From Enoplosus armatus (taxonomy: Eukaryota > Chordata > Actinopteri > Centrarchiformes > Enoplosidae), in assembly GCF_043641665.1 (NCBI RefSeq), contig NC_092186.1, positions 18,769,001 to 18,833,000 of the forward strand: 64,000 bases of DNA. Direction: 5' to 3'. The notes beneath the pieces were generated by a model. That model searched no databases. It saw only the letters and a program-made list of their open reading frames with translations, and was not told the origin of the DNA. Positions 1-11,115 of this stretch are shown here, in pieces. The translations under genes and the position numbers were made by a program. Position 1 is the first letter of the stretch; each line of letters starts with the position of its first letter.

Positions 1-299
1 AGAACACCCCTCAGGTATTAGTACTTTTCCTTGATGTCCTGCCTCTCCTGCAGCCAGGGAGTGATCTTCCATCATGGTGTTGTGATGTTTAACTCTTTGC
101 TTCTTCCAGTCATTTTCTAAACCTCTTGCTCATTTGGCTCCGGGCAGGTAGCATAAAGTCAGCTTGTCTAATGTTGTAAGCTGGGAGCAGCTGTGCAGTT
201 CTGAGGTCTGTAAAAGTCAGTGTGATTGAACCTACAGACTGGGAAACCTAAGCAATGAGCTGAAAGCAGATAAAAGTTGCAAAAAGATCCAGAACGGGG
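1..299. other. Noncoding sequence, nothing specific seen
   Basis: Mixed-composition single-copy-looking sequence. There is no credible open frame, repeat or structured element. Confidence 0.5.
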
Positions 300-660
300 T
301 GTTAATCCTCAATCGGATCAGCAGCAATCCTTTCGCATTCATTGTAACTGTCTACTTGTTCATCTCTCCTACCTTCCTTGCTGCCACAACCCAGGAAGTA
401 ATGAGACTGTTAATCTCTTAATCGGAGATTGCCCTGGCTAACACGGCCCCAGAGTGCCACTTCAGACTTCTCTGAACCAATCCAATCACCATTAATTGTT
501 TTCAGCTGGCTTGAAAATGACCAAAAGCAACAATTGAAAGGCTGAAAAAGGCCAGGGCTGTTTTCTGATTTCTTTGCTGCTTCATTTCACTTTCATCTGC
601 AGCTGAAAATGTAGAGCTTTTGTTACAGAGAATATTTTCAAAATGAGCCAAAGAATATTA
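300..660. promoter_or_regulatory. Conserved-noncoding-element-like block
   Basis: Complex, non-repetitive sequence with several homeodomain cores: CCATTAATTG near 489, TTAATCTCTTAATCGG near 410, and CAATTGAAAGG near 531. These lie among purine/pyrimidine-balanced sequence with stops in all frames. The texture resembles developmental enhancers of fish. I cannot run an alignment, so this is a judgement of composition and motif density only. Confidence 0.25.
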
Positions 661-1439
661 ATAAAAATGATTTGGACTGTTTTTGTCTGTTTGGATCAGC
701 TTGTTAAAGATGCTCCCACGCTATCTACAGAGTTCAGAAATTGAGTTCACTTTTTATCCAGAGTAACCTCACCTAATTTCTGTATTACTGACTATAAAAA
801 AGAAAAACACCAGCAAAAAACAGCAAAATCTCATAATCAGCTCATTCCAATGGAACTGCCATGATCAGTGGATTTGCTGAAGTGGAAGTCAGCACATCTT
901 TTAAGAGAACGGTGAGCCAGAGAGTCCAGTCCAGTTCGCTGTATTGCACCATCCATTTTTGTTTAACCTGTTCTTTCAGAGTAAAAATTGCTTCGCATAA
1001 GAGACTTGGTTTTCAGACAGTGATGAGACAGGACTTGATTGTAGAAATATGCCTTTTGAATAAACTGACTTACTGTTCCATTTTCCCCCTGCTGCCAGCA
1101 TATCCAAGTAGGCCTTCTTTGGTGAGAAGAAGGGGCTGAACAGCAGTTGTGGCAGTTGTAATTGTGAAGAAATGTCCCTATTCAGATGTAATTACAGCAG
1201 CTTTAATGTGTATATGACTTTTTGCAGGCATATTCTGCAATAATGGGCAGCGTGGACAGAAAGAGCTTGTTTTCCAATTGGCAGATCAACAAACTACCTC
1301 TTCATCATTCTGAACTCAGAGTCTTGACAAGAGCCCAAAACGTGGCAATGGCAACATGGTGAGGCAGCTTGGCTATTTTGTTTTACCATCAGTTTGTTGT
1401 CATAATTATTCACACGTGAATGAATTTAATTGACTTTCT
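661..1439. other. Noncoding sequence with one weak exon-like segment
   Basis: Mostly AT-rich unique sequence. The segment 1228-1358 is preceded by an acceptor-like GACTTTTTGCAG, followed by a donor-like ATG|GTGAGG, and is open in one frame (about 43 codons). The peptide is unrecognised. An open frame of this length arises by chance often enough that I do not call it a gene. Confidence 0.3.
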
Positions 1440-1690
1440 TGGCCAAATACTAACTTCTTTGCTTCAGCTCTCCGTTGCCAAGACCAAGGGGCCTCCTGCT
1501 ACACTTAAAAAGGAACCAAAGAGCAAGAGAAGAGAGCATCTTCCCTGACAGCTGTCCTGTCATATGGCGTTTTTTGCTCCGTTTCATTTCCCCCCTCAAT
1601 GCCTCATTGAAACTAGGACTGACATGGCATTCAATTCCAACCGACAGTATGGCCACAATAATATTTAGGGCTTTTGTTGTTTAGAGGAAT
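1440..1690. promoter_or_regulatory. Conserved-noncoding-element-like block
   Basis: Non-repetitive block of moderate GC set in AT-rich surroundings. Both strands are open for more than 60 codons across the same interval, which fits constraint on DNA sequence or chance better than a gene. No recognisable protein is encoded in any frame. Confidence 0.2.
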
Positions 1691-3964
1691 TGACAAGAAA
1701 AAGAAAAAGAAACTGCATTTGCATCAACGTAGGGTGGTGCAGTGAAGAAATCAAGTAAAAATACATCGCAGATATTGAAGATCAAAAAAGGGAGAAAGTG
1801 CTTTTTCCAATTTGTGGACAATTACTTGATAAGCATAACGCCTGTTACAAACTGTAGTAATCAATAGTAGTATTAAGTAAGTAGTATTTTACATATTGTG
1901 GCTAAAACTAGAGTCTTGAGACTCAGGTATAAAACTGAACTTCGCTGCAGAACAGACAGACCACATTGTCTACGTCTTACAGACATCTGCTCCTCCACAT
2001 TCGTTTTTTCGTCTTCCTTTCCGTTCATGATAGAATTGCCTTTCTCTCTTTTTGTCAACACCGAGGACGCAGCATCTTGTTTGAATAAACTTTAATGGAA
2101 TTGTCCTGGGACAATTGGACCAAATGGGCATTATGTGCTTACGTTCAGTGTGCGCTCCACATTGGGCCATTCAACTGATCCGTACAGTGTGAGCATAAAA
2201 GTCACAGGTGTTCTGGCCGTGTTGAAAGGCTGATTGAAACTTGTAGAGTGAGTTAATACAACGAACAAGCACAGCACAGCTTTACTCTGTAAGATCAAAC
2301 CATGAGAGAAGCCTTTCTCCCCTTTTTCTTACACTGTGTGGCCAAAACACCATGCTATTTGGATCCCTGCCACTGCTAACTCCCTGTGTCGAACTGGAGA
2401 GGATATACTACCCACTGTGCTACCATTCCAGATCCCATCCATCCACTGCGATCAAACAGTAGGAGCATGTGATCCCTCACTGGCTTCCCAACAGCAATTG
2501 TCCCTTCTAGGCGGGGAGGAGAGATGTAAGAGTCAAACATTTCAGTCGAGAACAAAAAGTCAGCAACTTCATTCTATGTTTTTTGGATAAAGTATCAAAG
2601 GGAGATTATTGTTAAATAGTTCTGGTTTTTGGTAACGATGGGATAAAACTGCTTTGACTCCTTTGAAAATATGACATATTTTCTTTCAGTTTTTTGCTAT
2701 TAATCATGATGATGTGTATATTTTCTTATTTTGTGGAACATCTGTTGTTCTGCTGTGCTCGCTAATGAAACCCACATGATGTTTATGTGCATCCATATGG
2801 ACTGTAATGTCTTAATGCAAAGATCTCACTCTCAGGGTTTAATTGTGTGTGAAAATAATTAGATGTCACTCAGCGTGTTTCCTGTCAAGAAGAAGAAGTG
2901 ACACCATCTCTTTACAGATCTGAATGCAGGATGAAACTTCTTTATGTGACTGTTTTATGGGTTAAAAAAGCACAGTGCTTAGAACTTTTGCAACTTAAGA
3001 AGATTGTTTAATTAATTAAGGTCGCTCACGGCCTCAAATAAGGAGAAAATTGAAGAAAAATAAATCACCACACTCCTCTCCTTTCCCTCAACATGGTTCC
3101 CCAACTCTCCCTCTAGGTTGACAGCAAAATACTGCTTTACTTACCAATAATGAGGCAAGATGAACATCACTTCAGTGGATGACAACCCACTTAAATACAT
3201 CAAGATGGCATCTGTCTGTCGGAAAGCCTGCAAACACCACAGTCTGCATATGGGACAGAACAGCTCTGCAGGCAAGCTGGCTCATTCTATTTCCTGCGAT
3301 CAGTGTCCTTTGAACATTCGGCACCATATGGGACTGATGGTTCCATTCTGAACATCTTGGTTCAACAGACAGACCTTTTTCTTTTTAGTTAACAAAGGCA
3401 GAAGGGAGGAAGGAGACAGGACATCACTGCTCATCTCACTATGTCTCCACTTAAAGCGGCAGGAGAAATAAATAAATATGCAATAATGAAGCAAGATTTT
3501 GCTATCAAGGCTAAGTGGCTGCACTTCAACAGCTCTTTCAGGAGGCCCTGCAATCAACGATGTGCATCTGCAGAGGAGGGATAGGATATCATTCAGTATC
3601 AGTGACTTAGCAACTGCATGACCAGGTACTGAGATTTCTCACTTTCAAAACTGGCTGTCTGGGCTGTATTGTTATGGAACAAAAACTAAGCAAATAATGT
3701 ACTTGCATAACTGCTGTAAACATGTGCTTGAAAATAGCTATTTTTCCAGATATGATTATTTCACTGGAATTTCAGTGACTGGCCAAATTTGATTGACATT
3801 TTCCTGTCCAGTCATCGACACCAGGTCACACAAAGAGAAACAGAGAATCAGAGAAACATGTATTTATACTCTCAGTTGTAGTATAAGTTCATTCTCAACT
3901 TAAATTCTAAAAGTTGCTATTTATATGCACATAAACCAGAACAAGACAAGTTAGTCACTACTTG
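1691..3964. other. Noncoding sequence, no recognised element
   Basis: AT-rich unique sequence. The open frames are short, overlap on opposite strands and have no splice or codon support. I see no microsatellite longer than about 12 bases and no transposon hallmark. Confidence 0.4.
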
Positions 3965-4150
3965 TTGTTTAATGGGTGTTAAGCTAGCACTCTGATCTAT
4001 TGGATTTTACTGAGTGAGAGGAGACTTGTCCTTTTCAAGGACACATGGACAAGACACATGGCCATGGATGGAAACATTAGCTATTAGACAGATTTGACCT
4101 CATGATCTCTCAGTTACTGGACAGTGTGACCATCTGCTAAGCCAACCTCT
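3965..4150 (-). mobile_element. tRNA-derived SINE relic
   Basis: Read on the minus strand, this has a pol III A-box-like TGGCTTAGCAG (4134-4144) and, about 35 bases on, a B-box-like AGGTCAAATCT (4090-4100). Next comes a 3' body containing GTGTCCTTGAAAAGGACA, which resembles the GTGTCCTTGAGCAAGACA block common in fish SINEs. The copy is diverged. The 3' end was placed by loss of similarity and is approximate. No clear target-site duplication was found. Confidence 0.55.
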
Positions 4151-6074
4151 CCATTTAATTACGTTTATCTCATCCCATTTACATCACACGACGTTACAAT
4201 ATATTATTGGCATTATAAATTGTTATCCTATCAGCTCATGTTATAGGATAGGACTGCTGTATTAACACAGATCTCAGTTAATAGAGGAATCACTTAACTA
4301 TATTTTTATTGAACGTTTCAGTGTTCAAAGACTGGAGATGAGCAGACCATTTCCTGGACACCACAAGCATCGAAAACACACACATTTAAATGATAGGCCG
4401 AGATAAACATTTGAAGCCAACTAAATAATTAGAGTTGCTTTGTTGTTATATGGAAGCCCTGTTCCGTGATCTTCACTGGTATGTGTGTTGCTGCTGTATG
4501 TTCTTCAAAGACATGTAATGATATAGCTACTTGTGAAGAAGAAATGGTCAAATGCACCACTGGGTGGGCGTGGGAGTCAGAAGCTCGTGCACATGGCATC
4601 CTGGAACATGTAGGCATTGCCGGTACCGCTTCATGGGCAGGAGGGCTTTCTCTGTCAATATAGTGCACACTGAGGTATTGGGCAAGAAAGCTGCTTTGAA
4701 TGAAGCAATTATGCTATGGTCCGAATTCACGCCATATTTACAAGTGTACAATTTTTACACTATATAGTTCCCTCAAAGCTTCCCACAATGGATTGAAAAT
4801 AGTAGTACCCAGGGCATGTGCACTACTTTCTGCTAACAATTCCACAATGCAATAAGTAGCATTTTATAGGTGATAAAGTGCGCCACTCTACAGCTGTGAG
4901 TCAGTGATGACGTAAAATGATGATGGTGTGTGTGTGTGTGTGTGCATGTGGAAATGGTCATAAGACCACCAGGCAACATCTCAGCTTCCTTCATATTAAA
5001 ACACTAACATTTATTTTCCTTTTTTTTATTTTAAGCACATTACACACAAGGACATTACCACCTTCTGCCAAGTGGCAGCCATTACTGTATGAGTCGGCTC
5101 ATACATAGAGGCAACAGTATGAGTTGAAAAATGTCTTTAATAATTACACAGTTTTATGTTTTATGAAATACTCTATCACACAGATTCTTTACCTCAGGAT
5201 GATTAATTCTATACTATACTTTGGCGTGCAGCTCCACATTCATGGTAATGCTTCATACCTGCCTTTGGTGAACAGTGTGCTGCAGCCTATGATGGAAGTA
5301 TGGGGAGAATCAATGATTCAAGCCTGTCACAAGAATCACAGTGCATACTTTTATCCCACGCAAATCTAACAAGCAGACAGAGAATTTGCATGTGCATATA
5401 CACACGCATACACACAGAAGAAGAAACCACTCTCAGGCAAAGACTGACCACATCTTCCTTGGAGGAAAGAGAATTATCTTACCATTCTGAGAAAAAAAGT
5501 ATCTAGCCAATAATTGCTCATCCTGGCAAAAGATTGCTGTTGAAAAATGCTAATTCTTCACATTGTGCATACCATTACAGGAGAAGTGACAGCTCTTTAA
5601 TATTATGATAACTGTGGGAAAAAAAACGCTTTTCATTCAACAAACCAAGCAGCACCAGCAGTTGCAGAGAAAGCAATTTGCATGCTGAATTTCCCTGTGA
5701 AATGCCTGCAGTGTTTTTAATCACTCGACATTAACAAATCTTTTAATTACCATTTGTCAACAACTGTGTTCAGAATAATTTCTGCTGCTTAATGCTGGGG
5801 GTTTAAGGATGGGGGGACTTAACTGTAATTTCTATTAGCACTCATTTATTTCTTTTGAGGTGATGAAGAGGCACCCTCTCGATAAATTATTCTCACTGAA
5901 AAAGGAAGATGATTTTGAAAAGGGATAATGGGGCTGGGCCATGGAACCTTTTACAAGAAAAAACTGTCAAGGCGTACAAATTCACTAAAATGTGACTATA
6001 ACAGAACAAGAGTGGGCTGCAATGAACAGTAAAGACTCTAGAACAGAGCTCACAGGCACCAACCTGTCCCTCCA
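4151..6074. other. Noncoding sequence with one GT microsatellite
   Basis: Unique AT-rich sequence apart from the GT tract at 4926-4944. The block around 5735-5800 has homeodomain-like cores (CTTTTAATTACC) and could be a conserved element. No gene structure is visible. Confidence 0.4.
4926..4944. repeat. (GT)n microsatellite
   Basis: Nine uninterrupted GT units plus a trailing G. Confidence 0.9.
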
Positions 6075-6680
6075 CCAGGACCTCCAGGACATCTCCTGAG
6101 TCAGGAAACAGGCACAGGGATAATCACTGTAGACCCATTACACCCTGGACACAACATGTCTTTAACATTTCCTCTCTGGTAGATGCTACAGAACACTGTA
6201 CACCAACACAACCAAACACAAGATCAACTTCTTTCCACACGACATCACACTCATAAATAGTTAAACCAGCTAATTCATATCAGAAATCAAGTCCCATGCA
6301 ATAAACCTGCAATACCAAATCATTACTGTACATACATGATGCATATATTATAGTACAGTATAACATACTCATATTAATCTAATGTCTATTGCAATAAGCT
6401 GGTTGTATCTACTGTACACCATTAACAGACACACGAAACCCACTCTTATGTTGCGTGTGCCGCAAACCACCAACCAGACCACAACCCCCATATATACATT
6501 CTAGCAACAATTAAATTGTTGTGTTGGTTTTTTTTTTTGTGTATTCATACTTTAGTTTGTTGTCTATGTATGTGTATACATGTATTCACTTCATAGTTTC
6601 TCTACTTTGTTTGGCATTGTTGTTTAGCTATATAGTCTATACGTATTCTTTGAGAACTACTGACGACAGGAGTCAAGCAG
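6075..6680 (+). mobile_element. Decayed non-LTR retrotransposon (LINE) 3' end
   Basis: The 6077-6250 segment resembles the last codons of a fish LINE reverse-transcriptase ORF. Broken frames still give short matches to the usual C-terminal pattern (a His-Pro-Gly-His-Asn-like run near 6140, a Ser-Gly-Arg-x-Tyr-Arg-like run near 6175, Phe-Phe-Pro near 6235). In-frame stops and frameshifts show it is dead. A TA-, TG- and TATG-rich 3' UTR follows to about 6680. The clade (Rex1/CR1 or L2-like) is uncertain from sequence alone, and the 5' part is absent, as is usual for LINE copies. Confidence 0.5.
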
Positions 6681-7652
6681 TTCAGATTTGAAGAAATATT
6701 ATAGTAAACGAATCACTCATTAACCATTAAAATGATTTCCTTACTGTATTATTTAATGGCTTCCTTTTAATTACACACATTTGCCCTCACTTTCATGTGA
6801 GTAAACCTGGCATCCATAATGGTGGAAGCACATCTGAGTTTCATCTGACATGCTGAGGTTCACTTTCAAGAGCAGAATGAGAGAGAGTGGTAAGAGAGAA
6901 AGTGACAGAGAGAGAGAGAGAGGAAAAAAGAAAAGAGGAAAAGAGGGAGGGTGCAGTTCTTAGGAAAATATGCCATAAGACAACCCTGTCTCCCCAGCCT
7001 CTCTACCAATCCCCCCTGCTGAAGTGCAGGAGTACGTTTGGTGGAGTGCAGTGAAGCTACATACCACCTCAGTGGGAGTCAGAGCCGAAGGGCAAGGACG
7101 CTCCAGACGCTCATGCTGTCAAAGCTAAGAGTACAACAGAGTATTGATTTAGACATGCAGATATATGTGCATAGAGTATGTGCTGCATGTGTTCCTATAG
7201 GCCCATCTATGACAGTGATGTGGGAGTGATTACATGAATGTGCTGTTGTTGCATGGCAAATATGTCTGTTGGGTGAGCTCTTTATAGTTTCAAAGAAAGT
7301 GTAAAGCTATGTACGACATCAACAGAAAGAGGATCAGAAATCCTGCATTTACAAAGAGGAAAAGTTGAAACAAACCAGCAGGGATGTGATAGACAGCATC
7401 TAGTATACAGAAGTTGTCATTTAGAGTAATAAAACAGTGTTTTTAATCATGATTTACGTACATATTTTTTTCTACCCTTGTGTGATCATTAGTTTGTTTG
7501 AAATGAAAAGAGATAAATAAACTAAGGAACTTAATTATAAAAGATATCACAGTTCCACTCATTTGACTAACAGGGAATCTCTGCGAAATGATGTGCAAAG
7601 ATAGAATTGTTGAAAAGAACAACATTATTCTTTATATTCTTAGAAATTTGCA
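6681..7652. other. Noncoding sequence with a purine-rich tract
   Basis: AT-rich unique sequence containing a GA microsatellite (6907-6922) inside a longer purine-rich strand (about 6875-6950). No gene or transposon hallmarks beyond that. Confidence 0.4.
6907..6922. repeat. (AG)n microsatellite
   Basis: Eight AG units, followed by an A/G-only stretch to about 6950. Confidence 0.85.
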
Positions 7653-7815
7653 GTCTGGGTAGCCTTGTGGTTACAGAAGCTTACTGGTGACTTGAGAGTT
7701 GCTGGTTTGAATCTTGGACTAACCTGGGCATGTGAAGGAAAACTGGGAACTTAATGGTGAAATGTCTATAATACTGTAGAAATAACAGTCAAGGTGCCCT
7801 TGAACCAGGCAATTA
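7653..7815 (+). mobile_element. tRNA-derived SINE
   Basis: A-box-like TAGCCTTGTGG (7660-7670) and B-box GGTTTGAATCT (7704-7714, consensus GGTTCGANTCC) are spaced as in a tRNA gene. They are followed by a body ending in AAGGTGCCCTTGAACCAGGC, a diverged form of the CCTTGAGCAAGGC block shared by fish SINEs. The tRNA-like part cannot fold as a functional tRNA. The 3' limit is approximate. Confidence 0.7.
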
Positions 7816-9457
7816 ATATATAATGGTGCCATTCAAGCTAACATATGAGATCATCGTTTTTCTCTGGTGTACTCAAATGTTTGAAACAAAAAGAATGTAA
7901 GGTAGGAAAGACGAATTGGAGTACAGTTTCACTGGATAAATTAGGGTTAAAAAATGCCTCCGACCTATTAAACATTAAACAAACAGCCACAGTGTACCTG
8001 AACACTTCATGATATTTCCCATTGTTTTGCTGTTGTGTGGGCTGCTGAAAAAAGTGAGAACAGAGCAGAAACAAGGCAAAAAAAAACATCCTTCTCTTAG
8101 TTTTTCTTCCCTTTTCTCACAAACAGAAATAAAAAGGTAAGTGCATAAATAAGTAATCGCATGCTCCTTCACCCGTTAGGGAGACACCTCATATAATACG
8201 GCGGCACTCGAGCATTCACAGGGCCGGAAAAAGAGAGCAATTTAGCTCGGGCTGAGATAAGACAGGCTGAATACTCCCTTGAATACACCGTTAATCACCA
8301 CATAGAATTCACAATCGCCTCTTTCCCTCGCCGACACTGACACGGCTCCCTCACTGTCGGAGTCAAAGGCAGAGCGTTGAGGAGAGTTAAAAAGCATTCT
8401 CAGATTCATGCAACTTCAGGAAGCCACAGAGAAGTGAAGGTTCCCATAAAGTAACATTTTCATTTTTCCAAACTGAAATATTCAAAAGAGGGCGTCTCTT
8501 TTGTTACAAAGTGACTGCTGGTCTGAAAGTAGAGGATACTACGTGCTGCTATTAAATTTATTAGTAATTTAAGAAGAAATTATTAGTTTTAAGATATTAT
8601 TATCTGAATTTTAGTATATTCTTATTTGGTACTTCTTTCACTTTTTATTTTCAACTATATCATTTGGTATTGTCTTTTTGGTTTGTATGAGTCTGTGATC
8701 TGAAGTATATCTATATCCTCATCATAGATTATTTGTGGAATCCTTGATCAATTCTTTATAGTATGTGTTTTCTGTGTTCAGCAGTCTTCTCTTGCCTTGA
8801 CGTTATACTTTTCAAAAATCAATAGCTCTACATCAGTTCAACTGCTATTCCAAATCTTGCTTCATTCGATTCTTACCTACCAGTAGCATAGCTGCAACAA
8901 AGGTGATGCAAGAGCAATATTTCCCTTTTTTCCAGGGTTAAGTGTCCATATCACATGAAGCACCCCAAACAGCTTTTTACTTCTTCATCATAAGATACCA
9001 GTGTCTGAATAGCTACTTCCACTTCTTCTAATGTGTGTCTTGTTAAAACTATTGTTCCATGAAGATATAAGGGTTTTGTTTAGGTGCGCGTTTTCATGAT
9101 TCAGCCTTGAATGCCTTGAATTATTTATCCTTGTTTGCCCCCCCTTTATTTTGTTAAGCTAGGCTTTCTGAGTAGCTTGAACTTGTGTTACTTCACACCT
9201 GTAGTCCACTGACACCCGTAAAACTTGCACTTTGTGGTTCTTTAGTCTCATCGGTTGCAATTTTATTCCCTTTGCAAATATGACAAAACTGCTCCAAACA
9301 AGCTTAGTGGGAAAATGTAAAAGTCAATTTCTTCTGCCTTTATTGTTTAGCACAAACTCACTTTGGTTTCTGAGTGGCTTTGGATCCAAACACTGAGTGA
9401 AGAAAAGAACAGCATGTTCGAGCCCAAACGCCCCCTCCCCTCCCACCCAAAAACTGA
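7816..9457. other. Noncoding sequence with a conserved-element-like block
   Basis: The interval 8180-8420 is richer in CpG and GC than its surroundings and has no repeat signature, so it may be a conserved noncoding element. The rest, 8450-9400, is AT-rich with no recognised element. Confidence 0.3.
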
Positions 9458-9625
9458 CAGGCACATTTCAATCCTGTGAGTGAGAGAAGCTTGGCGATCG
9501 ACTGGCAGGAGATTCTGGCACCTGATCAGGACCTGCCATTGGAATATTTTCACATGGAGAGAGAGCTGCTGCTTCCGACCCAGGCCCACGTCACATCTGC
9601 TGAGGACCCACTCCTGACTAAGTGA
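9458..9625 (+). other. Unrecognised 55-codon open frame behind a possible splice acceptor
   Basis: A frame opens after a C-rich tract ending in CTGACAG (9454-9460) and runs to a TGA at 9623-9625. Its peptide is rich in Leu, Glu, Asp and Pro, contains WQEILAPDQDLPLEYF, and looks more protein-like than most frames here. The minus strand is also open for 104 codons over the same bases, and there is no ATG near the start, so this could only be a terminal exon. I recognise no family. An alternative is a conserved noncoding block. Confidence 0.15.
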
Positions 9626-11017
9626 GCTGACAGCAGCCCCCCTGATCTGACTAAGCGCCAACAGAAGCCTGTCAGAGAATGTTTAGCAAGTGGTTACCAG
9701 TGTTTATGAGGGACATACCACCATGAAGTACAGTAGTGACAACGAATTAATATTAGCACCTGGTCCCTCCCAAAAAAAGGGTAATATATTGTGTTAACGG
9801 TTTCAAATTAAAACACTTTATGGTGAGTAAGAGAGAAAGGAAGTCTTTCTTGTCTTCTCTGTCACACATTGAGTGATGCATGTTTATTCACTAGAAGGTT
9901 CCACTGATGGATACAGTGGCAGGATGGCAGCTATGTTAAATGCCACTATCCTACATTATGCATCACAACTGCTGTAACTGCTGTGGGTAACCACGGATTG
10001 ACCAGTGTCACCTCCCTATTTGGTACAAAGCCTAACCTTCCTATTTCTAAAATCAAGATCAAATGAAAAGTTTATTCAGTTCATTTATAGGAATGTTTTT
10101 GCACCCAGGTGTCAGTAGCCAACAATGCTATTTGCACCCAGTGTGCATGTTAACGGATTTACATAGCAGCTCTTCTCAAGATGGATAGCAAGTTTAAATA
10201 AACTCCATGTTGTTATTTATCTGTTTATGTAGTCAGATATTTTACCATAGTAACACAAAATGAAATTACTGTAAAACAAATTGACATATTTGTAATATCA
10301 GATCAGATTAGTAATATTTGTCCATCCACAAGTGACTTTTTTCCTCCAAAGAAAGTCTTAGAAATCAGAATCAGACACACAACGCCTGACAGCCATCAGT
10401 CCATCAGATGGTATGTCAAGACACCAGAAGATTCACTTTAGACCAATAAAGTCCATGGCGCACATGAGCATGATGTCTTCCATCTTATTACTTGTGAAAG
10501 TATTAAAATGTTTCACGCTTGTCAAAAAGGTAAAGTCATGCATCAGCATCTGAAAAGATGCATTACAGCCCAAGCTTAATGCTCAACATAGCTTCAAATT
10601 GCACAAAAAGACAAAAAAGACATCCATGACTTTGATTCTATATAAGTAGAAAATAATAAAATTCCCTTGAAACTGAACAAATGTGTCTGTCCGATAATGG
10701 CGTTATATACTTACACACTGGGCTATATATGAGTGTGATACAAGTAAAGTCTCTAGTACTGTAATGGGAAAAGTGGGAATGTTGGTATGTCTATATATTT
10801 GTGTGTATGCAGTGCAAGATTAGAGTATAGTACAGCATAATGCAATAGCACAACGTAACAGAAAGTAAGGAAAGAAAATGCCATGTGAAATGTAAATTCA
10901 TGCATCATTTCCTTGGTACACCCTACAGTCTCCATCCCTCCAGTCTTCAGTGCTCTGGTAATAGACACATGCGTGCATACACACATAAGCTCTTCCCTGA
11001 ATATCAAGCTTTGTGAT
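9626..11017. other. Noncoding sequence, no recognised element
   Basis: AT-rich unique-looking sequence with only short, unsupported open frames. Confidence 0.4.
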
Positions 11018-11115
11018 GTGCTCAGCCTTGTTTTTTGTTTTTTTATGTCCTTTGCTCTCGGTTAAGCACTTTGTGATAAATCATATATTTAAGGCATTTT
11101 ATAAATAAACTTCAG
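11018..11115 (+). mobile_element. LINE-type 3' tail fragment
   Basis: A T-rich stretch leads into TTAAGCACTTTGTGATAAAT and then GGCATTTTATAAATAAACTT. This matches the layout of many fish LINE 3' UTRs (AAGCACTTTGT, then TGCTATATAAATAAA near the end). Only the last 100 bases or so remain. Confidence 0.45.

Noticed and set aside
1228..1358. Acceptor-to-donor segment open in one frame
   Set aside because: Mediocre splice sites, and a 43-codon open frame is common by chance. The peptide is unrecognised.
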